From NCBI GenBank assembly GCA_024277135.1, contig JAJRVV010000087.1:1-64000 (forward strand): 64,000 bases of DNA. Direction: 5' to 3'. The notes under the pieces were generated by a model. That model was given only the letters and a program-made list of their open reading frames with translations, was not told where the DNA came from and did no database searches. Numbering within the stretch: position 1 is the first letter of the stretch; every line of letters starts with the position of its first letter. This document shows positions 46,183 through 55,648 of the stretch, piece by piece. The position numbers and the translations under genes were made by a program. Source of the DNA: Chloroflexota bacterium. Its GTDB lineage: Bacteria; Chloroflexota; Anaerolineae; Promineifilales; Promineifilaceae.

Positions 46183-47244
46183 ATGCTTCAAAAACTTCGT
46201 GATCTCAGCGTTTTAGATGCGATATTGTGGATCTTCAGGGCCGGCATTATTGTCCTGGTCATTTGGGGAACCGGCGCCACCATTCTCGACAATCCATATA
46301 CGGCCGCTAATTGGATAGATTTTGTCATCTTTGGCATTGCCCAGGGCAGTCTGTATGCGCTCATTGCTTTGGGTTACACTCTGGTTTACGGCATCTTGTT
46401 CATGATCAACTTTGCTCACGGTGAGTTTTTCATGTCGGGCACGCTGGTCGCCACTGTTTTTTTAGCGCAGCCGATGAAAGAATCCGGGTTTTTGGATGAG
46501 TACCCCATTCTTAGCTTACTTGTCATTATTTTGGTATCCATGTCAATTGCTGTCAGTGTGGCTTTGTTGACGGAGCGCATGGCTTATCGGCCGCTGCGGC
46601 GGGCGCCCCGGCTGGTGCCCTTGATTACGGCGATTGGCGCATCCTTTTTTTGGCAATACTTTTTCCGAGGGCTATTTGGTTCTCAGGTGATCCCTTATCC
46701 GGAAATGAACATTTTAAAAGGGACCTGGATGATTTTTGGCATTGAAATCCTGAGGCGGCAAGTGGTTGTGATCGTGGCCTCGATTTTGATGATGATTGGT
46801 CTGTATATTTTTGTGATGCGAACCAAAACGGGCCGGGCGATCCGGGCGGTGGCTGAAGACAAAGATGTGGCCGCCTTGATGGGTATTGACGTAGATCGAG
46901 CCATCTCGATCACTTTTGCCCTGGGCGCAGCGATGGCGGGGGCGGCCGGTATTTTGTATGCTATTATTTTCCAGCAAGTGGATTTTTTCATGGGATTTGT
47001 GCCGGGCATCAAGGCGTTTACGGCCGCTGTGCTGGGCGGTATTGGCAGCGTGCCGGGAGCAGCGTTAGGCGGATTGTTCTTAGGCGTTTTTGAATCGGTT
47101 GGGCCGCCTTTATTCTTGCAGGGTTTGGGCATTCCGGGCGCGCACCAACTCAAGGATGTGATCGCTTTTACGATGTTGGTATTGGTTTTGATTTTCCGAC
47201 CACAGGGTATCATTGGTGAACGCCTGAAAGAAGCAAAGGCGTAA
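46183..47244 (+). CDS. livH: Branched-chain amino acid ABC transporter permease (LivH-type)
   Basis: GSLYALIALGYTLVYGILFMINFAHGEFFM; RPLRRAPRLVPLI. Confidence 0.93.
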   Translation: MLQKLRDLSVLDAILWIFRAGIIVLVIWGTGATILDNPYTAANWIDFVIFGIAQGSLYALIALGYTLVYGILFMINFAHGEFFMSGTLVATVFLAQPMKESGFLDEYPILSLLVIILVSMSIAVSVALLTERMAYRPLRRAPRLVPLITAIGASFFWQYFFRGLFGSQVIPYPEMNILKGTWMIFGIEILRRQVVVIVASILMMIGLYIFVMRTKTGRAIRAVAEDKDVAALMGIDVDRAISITFALGAAMAGAAGILYAIIFQQVDFFMGFVPGIKAFTAAVLGGIGSVPGAALGGLFLGVFESVGPPLFLQGLGIPGAHQLKDVIAFTMLVLVLIFRPQGIIGERLKEAKA

Positions 47245-47257
47245 GGCAAGGTGCAGC

Positions 47258-48955
47258 ATGTTCGATAAACCGATAGATATCCAACAAACGATTAAGATTG
47301 GTTTGATTGCCGGCCTGGTGGCGCTGAGTACCAGCGCTATTGGCATGGTAGAAACATTCGCCCAGCGCGACCTGGTTTCCGGCGTGTTCACGTTGGGACA
47401 TTTACTGGTATTTCTGACGCCGGTGGGAGCGGGCTATCTGGCGACGCGGGAGACGGATGGGGCTGAGAGCGCGACCGTCTACGGACATGGCCTTTTGGCG
47501 GGCGCTATGTCTTCTTTACCGGTGGTGGGTTTGATCATTCTCACTATTTTAGCGCCCAATATCCGCGATTTTCTCATCAATGTCTCCCCGGCGCTGGTGG
47601 AGTTTTTGACATTTGGTCAGGGCAAAACGTTGGGCGCTTTGCTGCTCATCGGGTTGATGACGGCCGCCGGATTTGCCGGCGCCGCATTTTTCATGCTACC
47701 TGACCAGACGAAACAGCTGTGGCAAACCGCCATTATTTGGACGCTGGGCATCGGCACTTTCTCCGAGATTTTGCGCACCATCCTCGTCGGCGTAGCCGGC
47801 ACACAGATTTTGCGTATTTTCTTTGGCGCCAAAGGGGCTACCCCGTTGACGGCCGTACTCGTGTTTGTAATCAGCATTGGCATCAGCATTTGGTGGCGGC
47901 GTCGCGGCGCCGCCATACAAACCCGACTCAACGCCCCGGAACGGCAGCAGCAAGTCAGCCGCGCCAAAATTGGCTTGCTGGCCGTGGTTTTACTGGCGCT
48001 CCCCTTCATCCTGGGCACCTACCTCACCGAAGTTATTGACAACGTGGGCCTATACATTTTGATGGGATTGGGACTCAATATCGTGGTCGGCTTTGCCGGC
48101 CTGCTTGACCTGGGATATGTCGCCTTCTTCGCCATCGGCGCCTACACTATGGGATTGCTCACCTCTCAGGGCGACTTAGGCATTGCCAACATGTCGTTTT
48201 GGGCGGCCTTACCCATCAGCGTGGCCGTTTCCGTCATCGCCGGGGTTATTCTGGGCACGCCGGTGCTGCGTATGCGCGGCGACTACCTGGCGATTGTCAC
48301 CCTGGGCTTTGGCGAAATCATCCGCGTGTTAGCCACCTCCGACGTGCTTAAAGGGGTTATCGGCGGCGCGCAGGGCATTCTACGCATTCCCAAAGCGCAG
48401 GTTGCCAGCACCGCGTTGGTGCAGCCGGAACAAATTTATTATCTGATTTTGATAGGGGTCGCCATCGCCGCTTTCATTTCTACCCGGCTGCGGGATTCCC
48501 GCCTGGGCCGGCAATGGATGGCGATGCGGGAAGATGAAGATGTGGCGGAGGCTATGGGCATCAATTTGGTCAGCACCAAGTTGCTGGCCTTTGCCATCGG
48601 CGCCGCTTTCTCCGGGTTGTCCGGGGCAATTTTCGCCAGCAAATTAGGCTCGATATTCCCCAACAGTTTTAGTTTGCTCATTTCCATCAATGTGTTGAGC
48701 TTGATCATCGTCGGCGGCATCGGCAGTTTGCCCGGCGTGGTGGTTGGGGCGCTGGTTTTGGTGGGCTTGCCGGAACTACTGCGTGAGTTCGCCGAGTACC
48801 GCCAGTTGATGTTTGGCTTTTTGTTGATTGTGATGATGCTGGCCAAACCGGAAGGGTTGTGGCCGTCGGCCGTACTCCAGCGTGAACTTCATGCTGCCAT
48901 GGATGAGGAGATGCCAAACGGGCCGGAAATGGCTGTTTCTGGAGAAACCGGATAG
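47258..48955 (+). CDS. livM: Branched-chain amino acid ABC transporter permease (LivM-type) with an extra N-terminal membrane region
   Basis: LGLNIVVGFAGLLDLGYVAFFAIGAYTMGLL; RMRGDYLAIVTLGFGEIIR; 565 aa. Confidence 0.92.
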   Translation: MFDKPIDIQQTIKIGLIAGLVALSTSAIGMVETFAQRDLVSGVFTLGHLLVFLTPVGAGYLATRETDGAESATVYGHGLLAGAMSSLPVVGLIILTILAPNIRDFLINVSPALVEFLTFGQGKTLGALLLIGLMTAAGFAGAAFFMLPDQTKQLWQTAIIWTLGIGTFSEILRTILVGVAGTQILRIFFGAKGATPLTAVLVFVISIGISIWWRRRGAAIQTRLNAPERQQQVSRAKIGLLAVVLLALPFILGTYLTEVIDNVGLYILMGLGLNIVVGFAGLLDLGYVAFFAIGAYTMGLLTSQGDLGIANMSFWAALPISVAVSVIAGVILGTPVLRMRGDYLAIVTLGFGEIIRVLATSDVLKGVIGGAQGILRIPKAQVASTALVQPEQIYYLILIGVAIAAFISTRLRDSRLGRQWMAMREDEDVAEAMGINLVSTKLLAFAIGAAFSGLSGAIFASKLGSIFPNSFSLLISINVLSLIIVGGIGSLPGVVVGALVLVGLPELLREFAEYRQLMFGFLLIVMMLAKPEGLWPSAVLQRELHAAMDEEMPNGPEMAVSGETG

Positions 48956-48963
48956 AGGACTCT

Positions 48964-49776
<813 letters not shown>

Positions 49777-49792
49777 CGCGAGGACATCATCT

Positions 49793-50506
49793 ATGCCAAT
49801 GCTTGAAGTTAATGGTATTCACACCTACTACGGCAACATCCACGCGCTCAAAGGTGTGACCATCTCAGTAGAAAAAGGGGAGATCGTCACCCTGATTGGC
49901 GCTAATGGCGCCGGCAAAACCACCACATTGCGCACCATCAGCGGCCTGCTTAAACCGCGCCAGGGGGCAGTGATTTTGGAAGGCGAGGATTTAGCGCCTT
50001 ACAAAGCGCACAAAATCGTGTACAAAGGGGTTTCTATGGTTCCCGAAGGGCGGGGTGTGTTCGCCAAGCTCACGGTGGCCGAAAACCTGGATATGGGCGC
50101 ATTCACCCGCGATGACAAGAAGTCGATTCAGCAAGACCTGGAGTATGTGTTTGATTTGTTTCCCCGGTTAAGAGAGCGGCGCAGCCAGGTGGCGGGCACG
50201 CTGTCTGGCGGCGAGCAGCAGATGCTGGCCATGGGACGGGCGCTAATGGCTCGCCCCCGGCTGCTGTTGATGGATGAACCCTCTATGGGATTGGCGCCTA
50301 TCCTGGTGGACGGTATTTTTGAGACGATTCAAGCCATCAACAAAGAAGGCACCACCATCTTGTTGGTGGAGCAAAATGCGTTGATGGCGCTTTCGGTGGC
50401 GCACCGAGGATATGTGCTGCAAACGGGCGAGATTGTGCTGCACGACACGGCCGCCAACCTGCAACAAAACGAGATGGTACAAAAGGCTTACCTGGGCATC
50501 GAGTAA
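49793..50506 (+). CDS. livF: ABC transporter ATP-binding protein (LivF-type)
   Basis: LIGANGAGKTTTLRTISGLL; LSGGEQQMLAMGRALMARP; LLMDEPSMGLAP. Confidence 0.95.
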   Translation: MPMLEVNGIHTYYGNIHALKGVTISVEKGEIVTLIGANGAGKTTTLRTISGLLKPRQGAVILEGEDLAPYKAHKIVYKGVSMVPEGRGVFAKLTVAENLDMGAFTRDDKKSIQQDLEYVFDLFPRLRERRSQVAGTLSGGEQQMLAMGRALMARPRLLLMDEPSMGLAPILVDGIFETIQAINKEGTTILLVEQNALMALSVAHRGYVLQTGEIVLHDTAANLQQNEMVQKAYLGIE

Positions 50507-50507
50507 C

Positions 50508-51497
50508 ATGCTCATCTTAAATGCGGCGGATGTGCGCCGCGCATTGCCGATGAAGGCCGCTATCGCCGCGATGAAACGGGCGTACGCGGCCTTTTCTGTG
50601 GGCCGATCTGAAGCGCCGCTGCGGACGCATTTACCGGTGGCTCCCCAAGCAGCAGCGGCGTTGTTCATGCCCGCCTTTGTACAGGATGAGGAAGGGGGCG
50701 CGCTAGCGCTGAAGGCGGTGACGCTGTTTCCGGGCAATCCGGCGCGGGGGCTGCCTTTTATTCACGCGGCCGTTTTACTGTTGGATGCGGCGAACGGCCG
50801 TCCCCAGGCATTGTTAGAAGGCGGCGCATTGACGGCGATCCGCACTGGGGCGGGCGCCGGCGCGGCCACAGATTTGCTGGCCCGGCCCGACAGCCGGGTG
50901 GCCGCCATCTTCGGCGCGGGCGTGCAGTCCCGAACCCAGCTAGAGGCAATTTGCACCGTGCGCCCCATCCAGACCGCCTTCGTTTACGACCCCGATCCAG
51001 CCAAAGCGGCCCAGTTTGTTCAGGAAATGGCGGGCATCGGCCCCATTCCTACTGATGTTCGCGTTGTCGATTTGCCGGGCACGGCCGTGCGCCAGGCCGA
51101 CATCATTTGCTGCGCCACCACTTCCACCACGCCTGTTTTTGATGACGCCGATTTGAAACCGGGCGTCCACATCAACGGCGTCGGTTCCTACACGCCAGAG
51201 ATGCAGGAGATTCCGGCGGCAAGCGTGGCCCGCGCCCGCTTGGTGGTAGATTCACGCGCCGCGTGTCTGGCGGAGGCGGGCGATTTGATTCAGCCGATCC
51301 AGGCGGGATTGTTTACCGCCAATCATATTTGGGCTGAGTTGGGGGAGATTGTGTTGGGGGCGAGGGACGGCCGTGCCGCGCCCGACCAGATCACCTGCTT
51401 CAAATCCGTCGGCATCGCCGTACAAGACGCCATCGCCGCCCAGTCTGCCCTGCAAACCGCCCGCGAGTTGGGCCTGGGGCAAACCGTTGCCTGGTAA
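50508..51497 (+). CDS. Ornithine cyclodeaminase / mu-crystallin family protein
   Basis: MLILNAADVRRALPM; ALLEGGALTAIRTGAGAGAATDLLA; GAGVQSRTQLEA; GVGSYTPEMQEI. Confidence 0.9.
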   Translation: MLILNAADVRRALPMKAAIAAMKRAYAAFSVGRSEAPLRTHLPVAPQAAAALFMPAFVQDEEGGALALKAVTLFPGNPARGLPFIHAAVLLLDAANGRPQALLEGGALTAIRTGAGAGAATDLLARPDSRVAAIFGAGVQSRTQLEAICTVRPIQTAFVYDPDPAKAAQFVQEMAGIGPIPTDVRVVDLPGTAVRQADIICCATTSTTPVFDDADLKPGVHINGVGSYTPEMQEIPAASVARARLVVDSRAACLAEAGDLIQPIQAGLFTANHIWAELGEIVLGARDGRAAPDQITCFKSVGIAVQDAIAAQSALQTARELGLGQTVAW

Positions 51498-51571
51498 GTG
51501 CATGTTATATCTTCAAACCGAATGGCGCTTTACGACTTGACGGCGATACCAATAATGATACTATTTTAACG

Positions 51572-51826
51572 ATGGCTTCTGTTGAAAACATTTTGATACA
51601 AATGCGTCGCCATCCCAAAGGGATTCGCTTTAGTGACCTTTGTAAAGTTTGTGACCACTATTTTGGTAAGCCCCGGCAAAGCGGCAGCAGCCATCGTATT
51701 TATAAAACGCCCTGGCAAGGCGACCCTCGTGTGAATATCCAAAATCACAAAGGTAAAGCCAAAGCGTATCAGGTAAGACAGGTTTTGAAAGCTATTGATA
51801 AACTGGAAACGCAACATGATTCTTGA
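51572..51826 (+). CDS. hicA: HicA-like toxin
   Basis: SGSSHRIYKTPWQGDPRVNIQNHKGKAKAYQVRQVLKAI. Confidence 0.8.
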   Translation: MASVENILIQMRRHPKGIRFSDLCKVCDHYFGKPRQSGSSHRIYKTPWQGDPRVNIQNHKGKAKAYQVRQVLKAIDKLETQHDS

Positions 51827-52145
51827 ACAAGATCGTTACACTTATCGGGTAACTTGGTCGGAGGAAGACGATGAGCACCTTGGCCTCTGCGCCGAGTTTC
51901 CCAGCCTCAGTTGGTTGGCAAATAACCCAGAAGATGCGCTGCAAGGCATTCGCCAGGTGGTAGCCGAAGTGGTGGCCGACTTGGAAGCAAACAATGAATT
52001 TGTCCCTGAACCTATGGCTGTAAAGCAGTACAGCGGCAAATTCTTGATCCGAATACCACCTGAAATTCATCGCCGTTTAGCGCTGGAAGCGGCCGAAGCC
52101 GGTGTTAGCCTAAACCGACTGGCGAGCGCCAAGTTGAGTCAATAG
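51816..52145 (+). CDS. hicB: HicB-like antitoxin
   Basis: YRVTWSEEDDEHLGLCAEFPSLSWLANNPEDALQGI; RHH-like tail IPPEIHRRLALEAAEAGVSLNRLA; overlaps hicA. Confidence 0.85.
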   Translation: MILEQDRYTYRVTWSEEDDEHLGLCAEFPSLSWLANNPEDALQGIRQVVAEVVADLEANNEFVPEPMAVKQYSGKFLIRIPPEIHRRLALEAAEAGVSLNRLASAKLSQ

Positions 52146-52261
52146 GTGTTGTTATGGTTTGTAGTCACCGCTTTAGCGGTGTGCCGCCCATGAGTTAGCC
52201 TGGGGCAAACCGCTGCGTGACAAATGTATGTCAGGTTGCCGATATTTCCGAAGAAATGACC

Positions 52262-53137
52262 ATGACAGAAACACAAGACATTTGGAGTAAATGGTTGTTA
52301 CGCCGCCGATATGGTGGCGACCCGCAACGAATGAAAGCCACTATGGAATACTTGTATCCAGTGCGGGATAAGGTATTGAGTCATGCTAATCTGAAGGAGA
52401 ATGAAGTTCTGCTTGATGTTGGTTGCGGCGATGGGTTGATTGCCTCTGGCGCGCTCGAAAAATTAGCGTCAAGTAAAGTTATTTTCAGCGACATCTCACA
52501 AGATTTGTTGAATCATGCTCAATCTATTGCCAAAGAAATGGATGTGCTGCAATGCTGCCAATTCATAAACGCGCCCGCCGATGACTTGTCTGTATTGGAC
52601 AATGCCACCATTGATGCCGTAACAACTCGTTCTGTTCTGATTTATGTATCAGCAAAACAACAGGCGTTCAACGAGTTCTATCGCGTTCTCAAACCAGGAG
52701 GACGACTATCCATTTTCGAGCCGATAAATCGGTTTGCTTACCCACCGCCAGAGCATATCTTTTGGGGGTATGATGTGACCCCCGTAAAGGATTTGGCGCG
52801 AAAGGTCAAGGAAATTTACCGTCGTCAATCCCCGGATACCAATCCGATGCTAGATTTTGATGAGTATGATTTGATAGCATTTGCGGAACAGGCCGGATTT
52901 AATGAGATACATCTTGAATTGCATGTTGAGATAAAACCTAACACCGAGAGAATGGATTTTGAAACGACGTTGCGAACAGCGCCCAATCCCAAAGCGCCAA
53001 CAGTTGAAGAAGCCATCAATGAAGCTCTCACACCAGCCGAAGCGGAACGCTTTATTTCTTGCCTGCGGGCATTGGTTGAAGAACAACACGGGATAAGGAG
53101 GTCATCAGTTGCATATTTGTGGGCTATCAAGGAATAA
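52262..53137 (+). CDS. Class I SAM-dependent methyltransferase
   Basis: LLDVGCGDGLIASGAL; FYRVLKPGGRLSIFEPINR. Confidence 0.9.
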   Translation: MTETQDIWSKWLLRRRYGGDPQRMKATMEYLYPVRDKVLSHANLKENEVLLDVGCGDGLIASGALEKLASSKVIFSDISQDLLNHAQSIAKEMDVLQCCQFINAPADDLSVLDNATIDAVTTRSVLIYVSAKQQAFNEFYRVLKPGGRLSIFEPINRFAYPPPEHIFWGYDVTPVKDLARKVKEIYRRQSPDTNPMLDFDEYDLIAFAEQAGFNEIHLELHVEIKPNTERMDFETTLRTAPNPKAPTVEEAINEALTPAEAERFISCLRALVEEQHGIRRSSVAYLWAIKE

Positions 53138-53195
53138 AAACAACCCGACCTCGCTGGCGCTGAACGGGCGGCAGCTGTAGACATCAGGAGCAGCT

Positions 53196-54356
53196 ATGAC
53201 CCTTCCCCTTCCGGCCACGGCCGACATCGTCATCATCGGCGGCGGCGTTATGGGCGCCAGCATTGCCTACCATTTGGCCCAGCGCGGGCAAAAACATGTG
53301 TTGCTGCTGGAGCGAGATGAATTTTTTGGACAAGGGGCCACCGGCCGTTGCGCCGGCGGCGTCCGCTACCAGTTCGCCACCGAAGTTAACATTCGTCTGT
53401 CGCAGGCCAGCCTGCCCATGCTGGAGCGGTTTGAGGATGAGATTGGGCAAGCCATTGATTACCGGCAAATCGGTTATCTGTTTTTGTTGACCAACGAAGC
53501 GGACGTGGCCCGGTTTGAGCGCAACGTGGCTTTGCAGCGGCGGTTGGGCGCGCCCACCGAGTGGCTGAACGGCGACGAAATCCGCCGCCGTCTGCCGCAA
53601 ATGCGGCTGGATGATGTGTTGGCCGGGACGTTTTGCGCCAAAGATGGGCTGGTAGACCCGAATGGGGTGGTGATGGGCTACATCGGCGCAGCCAGGCGGC
53701 TGGGGGCGCAGGCGGTGACGGAGGCGGCGGTGACGGGAATTGAGGTGACAGCGGGGCGGGTGACGGCCGTTCACACCACCGCCGGAACCATCTCTACCCC
53801 CCTAGTCATCAACGCCGCCGGCCCCTGGGCCGCCCAAATCGGGGCGATGGCAGGCGTGGACATCCCCATCACCCCCATCCGCCGCCAGATGCTGACCACC
53901 ACCTCCCTGCCTCAAATTCCAGCCGATTTCCCCTTTGTCATTGATTTCGCCCAATCGCTCTATTTCCACCGGGAAGGGGAAGGGGTTTTAACCGGCATGT
54001 CCAACCCGGACGAGCCGCCCGGTTTTGACCAGCGGGTAGACCCTGACTGGGAACTGGTCGCCCTGGAAAAGGCCATTGAGCGGCTGCCCCTACTCGAAAA
54101 AGCGGGGTTGATAGCGCACTGGGCCGGTTTGTATGAGATGACACCGGACGCCCACCCCATTTACGGCCGTACCCCGGTAGACGGTTTCCTGGTTTGCGCC
54201 GGATTTTCGGGACATGGCTTTATGCACGGGCCGGTGTCCGGTTTGTTGATGGCCGAGATAGCGCTGGACGGCCGGGCGCAGACGGTGGATGTTTCCCTGT
54301 TGGATTACGGCCGTTTTGCCCAAAACCGCCTCATTCATGAATACAATGTGGTTTAA
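53196..54356 (+). CDS. FAD-dependent oxidoreductase (DAO family)
   Basis: DIVIIGGGVMGASIAYHLAQRG; TGRCAGGVRYQF; GLYEMTPDAHPIYGR; CAGFSGHGFMHGP. Confidence 0.92.
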   Translation: MTLPLPATADIVIIGGGVMGASIAYHLAQRGQKHVLLLERDEFFGQGATGRCAGGVRYQFATEVNIRLSQASLPMLERFEDEIGQAIDYRQIGYLFLLTNEADVARFERNVALQRRLGAPTEWLNGDEIRRRLPQMRLDDVLAGTFCAKDGLVDPNGVVMGYIGAARRLGAQAVTEAAVTGIEVTAGRVTAVHTTAGTISTPLVINAAGPWAAQIGAMAGVDIPITPIRRQMLTTTSLPQIPADFPFVIDFAQSLYFHREGEGVLTGMSNPDEPPGFDQRVDPDWELVALEKAIERLPLLEKAGLIAHWAGLYEMTPDAHPIYGRTPVDGFLVCAGFSGHGFMHGPVSGLLMAEIALDGRAQTVDVSLLDYGRFAQNRLIHEYNVV

Positions 54357-55587
54357 TCGGCGCCACGGGTTACTGCCTTTACTTTTGCTGTTGACGGTTG
54401 GCTTGACCGCCTGTTTGCGGACGGCGCTCACCTGCGACGATCCGCTGGGCTGCGTGGAAGCGCGCGCCAATCAAACCATCCGCATCGCCGCCTTGCTGCC
54501 CCTGAGCGGCAGCGGCGAATCGTTGGGCGAATTGGCGCGGAACGGCATTGATCTGGCGATTGCCGACCGCGGCGGCGGGCTGCTGAACCACCAGATTGAA
54601 CTGACGCTGTTTGATTCGGCTTGCCAGCCAGACACAGCCCAATCGGCCGCCGATGCCATCGTCGCCGACGCCCAAATTGTGGGGGTGGTGGGAACCATTT
54701 GCGCCAATGCCGCCCGCGCGGCCGTCGCCCAACTCAGCCCGGCCGGATTGACGATGATTTCTCCGGCCAATTCAGCCTCCAACCTGACCCGCCCTGACAG
54801 CCGTCAACCCGGTTATTTTCGCGCGGCCGTTTCACTGACCACACAAGGACAAATCGCCGCCCAATTCGCCTTCAATGAACTTTCGGCTCGGTCGGCGGCC
54901 ATCATCTACGATGACAGTGATTATGGAGACGAACTGCAAACGGCGTTTGCCGCCGCTTTTAAGGCGTTAGGCGGTCGCATCACCTTGCGCAGCCGCCGCC
55001 AAATTGAACTGACGACGGTGGAAGGCATTGTGAACAGCGTGGGACTGGGACGGCCAGATGTGCTGTACCTACCGCTGTTTGCGCCGGAAGCGGGCTTATT
55101 GGTGAATAAGCTGCGCCAGTCACCAGAGGTGGCGGTGACGGCCGTCCTGGGGACAGACAGCCTCTTTTTGCCAGAATTTGCCCTCAGCGCCGGGGCGGCG
55201 ACGGCCGGGGTGTATGTGTCGGGCACGGCCGTTTCCGGGCCGGATTATGAGGATTTTCTGGCGAGATGGGATGCGCGTTTTGACGAACGGCCGTCAGCCA
55301 CAGACGCGCTCATTCATCCCTTTGCCTATGACGCCGCCAACTTGCTGTTTGCCGCCGTGGAACAGGCAGCCCAGGTGGACAGCGGCGGACGGGCGCTGAT
55401 TGGCCGCTCCGCGCTGCGGCAGGCCATCGCCGATTTGGAACCGATGACCGGATTGACCGGGGCGGTGGCGTGTGACCCGTTTGGCGACTGTGCCTCCGCA
55501 ACGGCCGTCGGCATTTACCAGATCGCCGAGGCCGAGATTCGGGGTGAGCAGTGGCCGCCGCCGTTGGTGTGGCAGCCCGCCAATTAA
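54346..55587 (+). CDS. ABC transporter substrate-binding protein, paralog of the livK-type protein
   Basis: LLLTVGLTACL lipobox; RIAALLPLSGSGESLGELARNGIDLAI; overlaps DAO stop. Confidence 0.88.
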   Translation: MWFNRRHGLLPLLLLLTVGLTACLRTALTCDDPLGCVEARANQTIRIAALLPLSGSGESLGELARNGIDLAIADRGGGLLNHQIELTLFDSACQPDTAQSAADAIVADAQIVGVVGTICANAARAAVAQLSPAGLTMISPANSASNLTRPDSRQPGYFRAAVSLTTQGQIAAQFAFNELSARSAAIIYDDSDYGDELQTAFAAAFKALGGRITLRSRRQIELTTVEGIVNSVGLGRPDVLYLPLFAPEAGLLVNKLRQSPEVAVTAVLGTDSLFLPEFALSAGAATAGVYVSGTAVSGPDYEDFLARWDARFDERPSATDALIHPFAYDAANLLFAAVEQAAQVDSGGRALIGRSALRQAIADLEPMTGLTGAVACDPFGDCASATAVGIYQIAEAEIRGEQWPPPLVWQPAN

Positions 55588-55648
55588 ACTGCTTGCCAAC
55601 CGTTCCCGACTTGCTATACTCGCCCCACATTGTTTTGAAGGAACCCTT

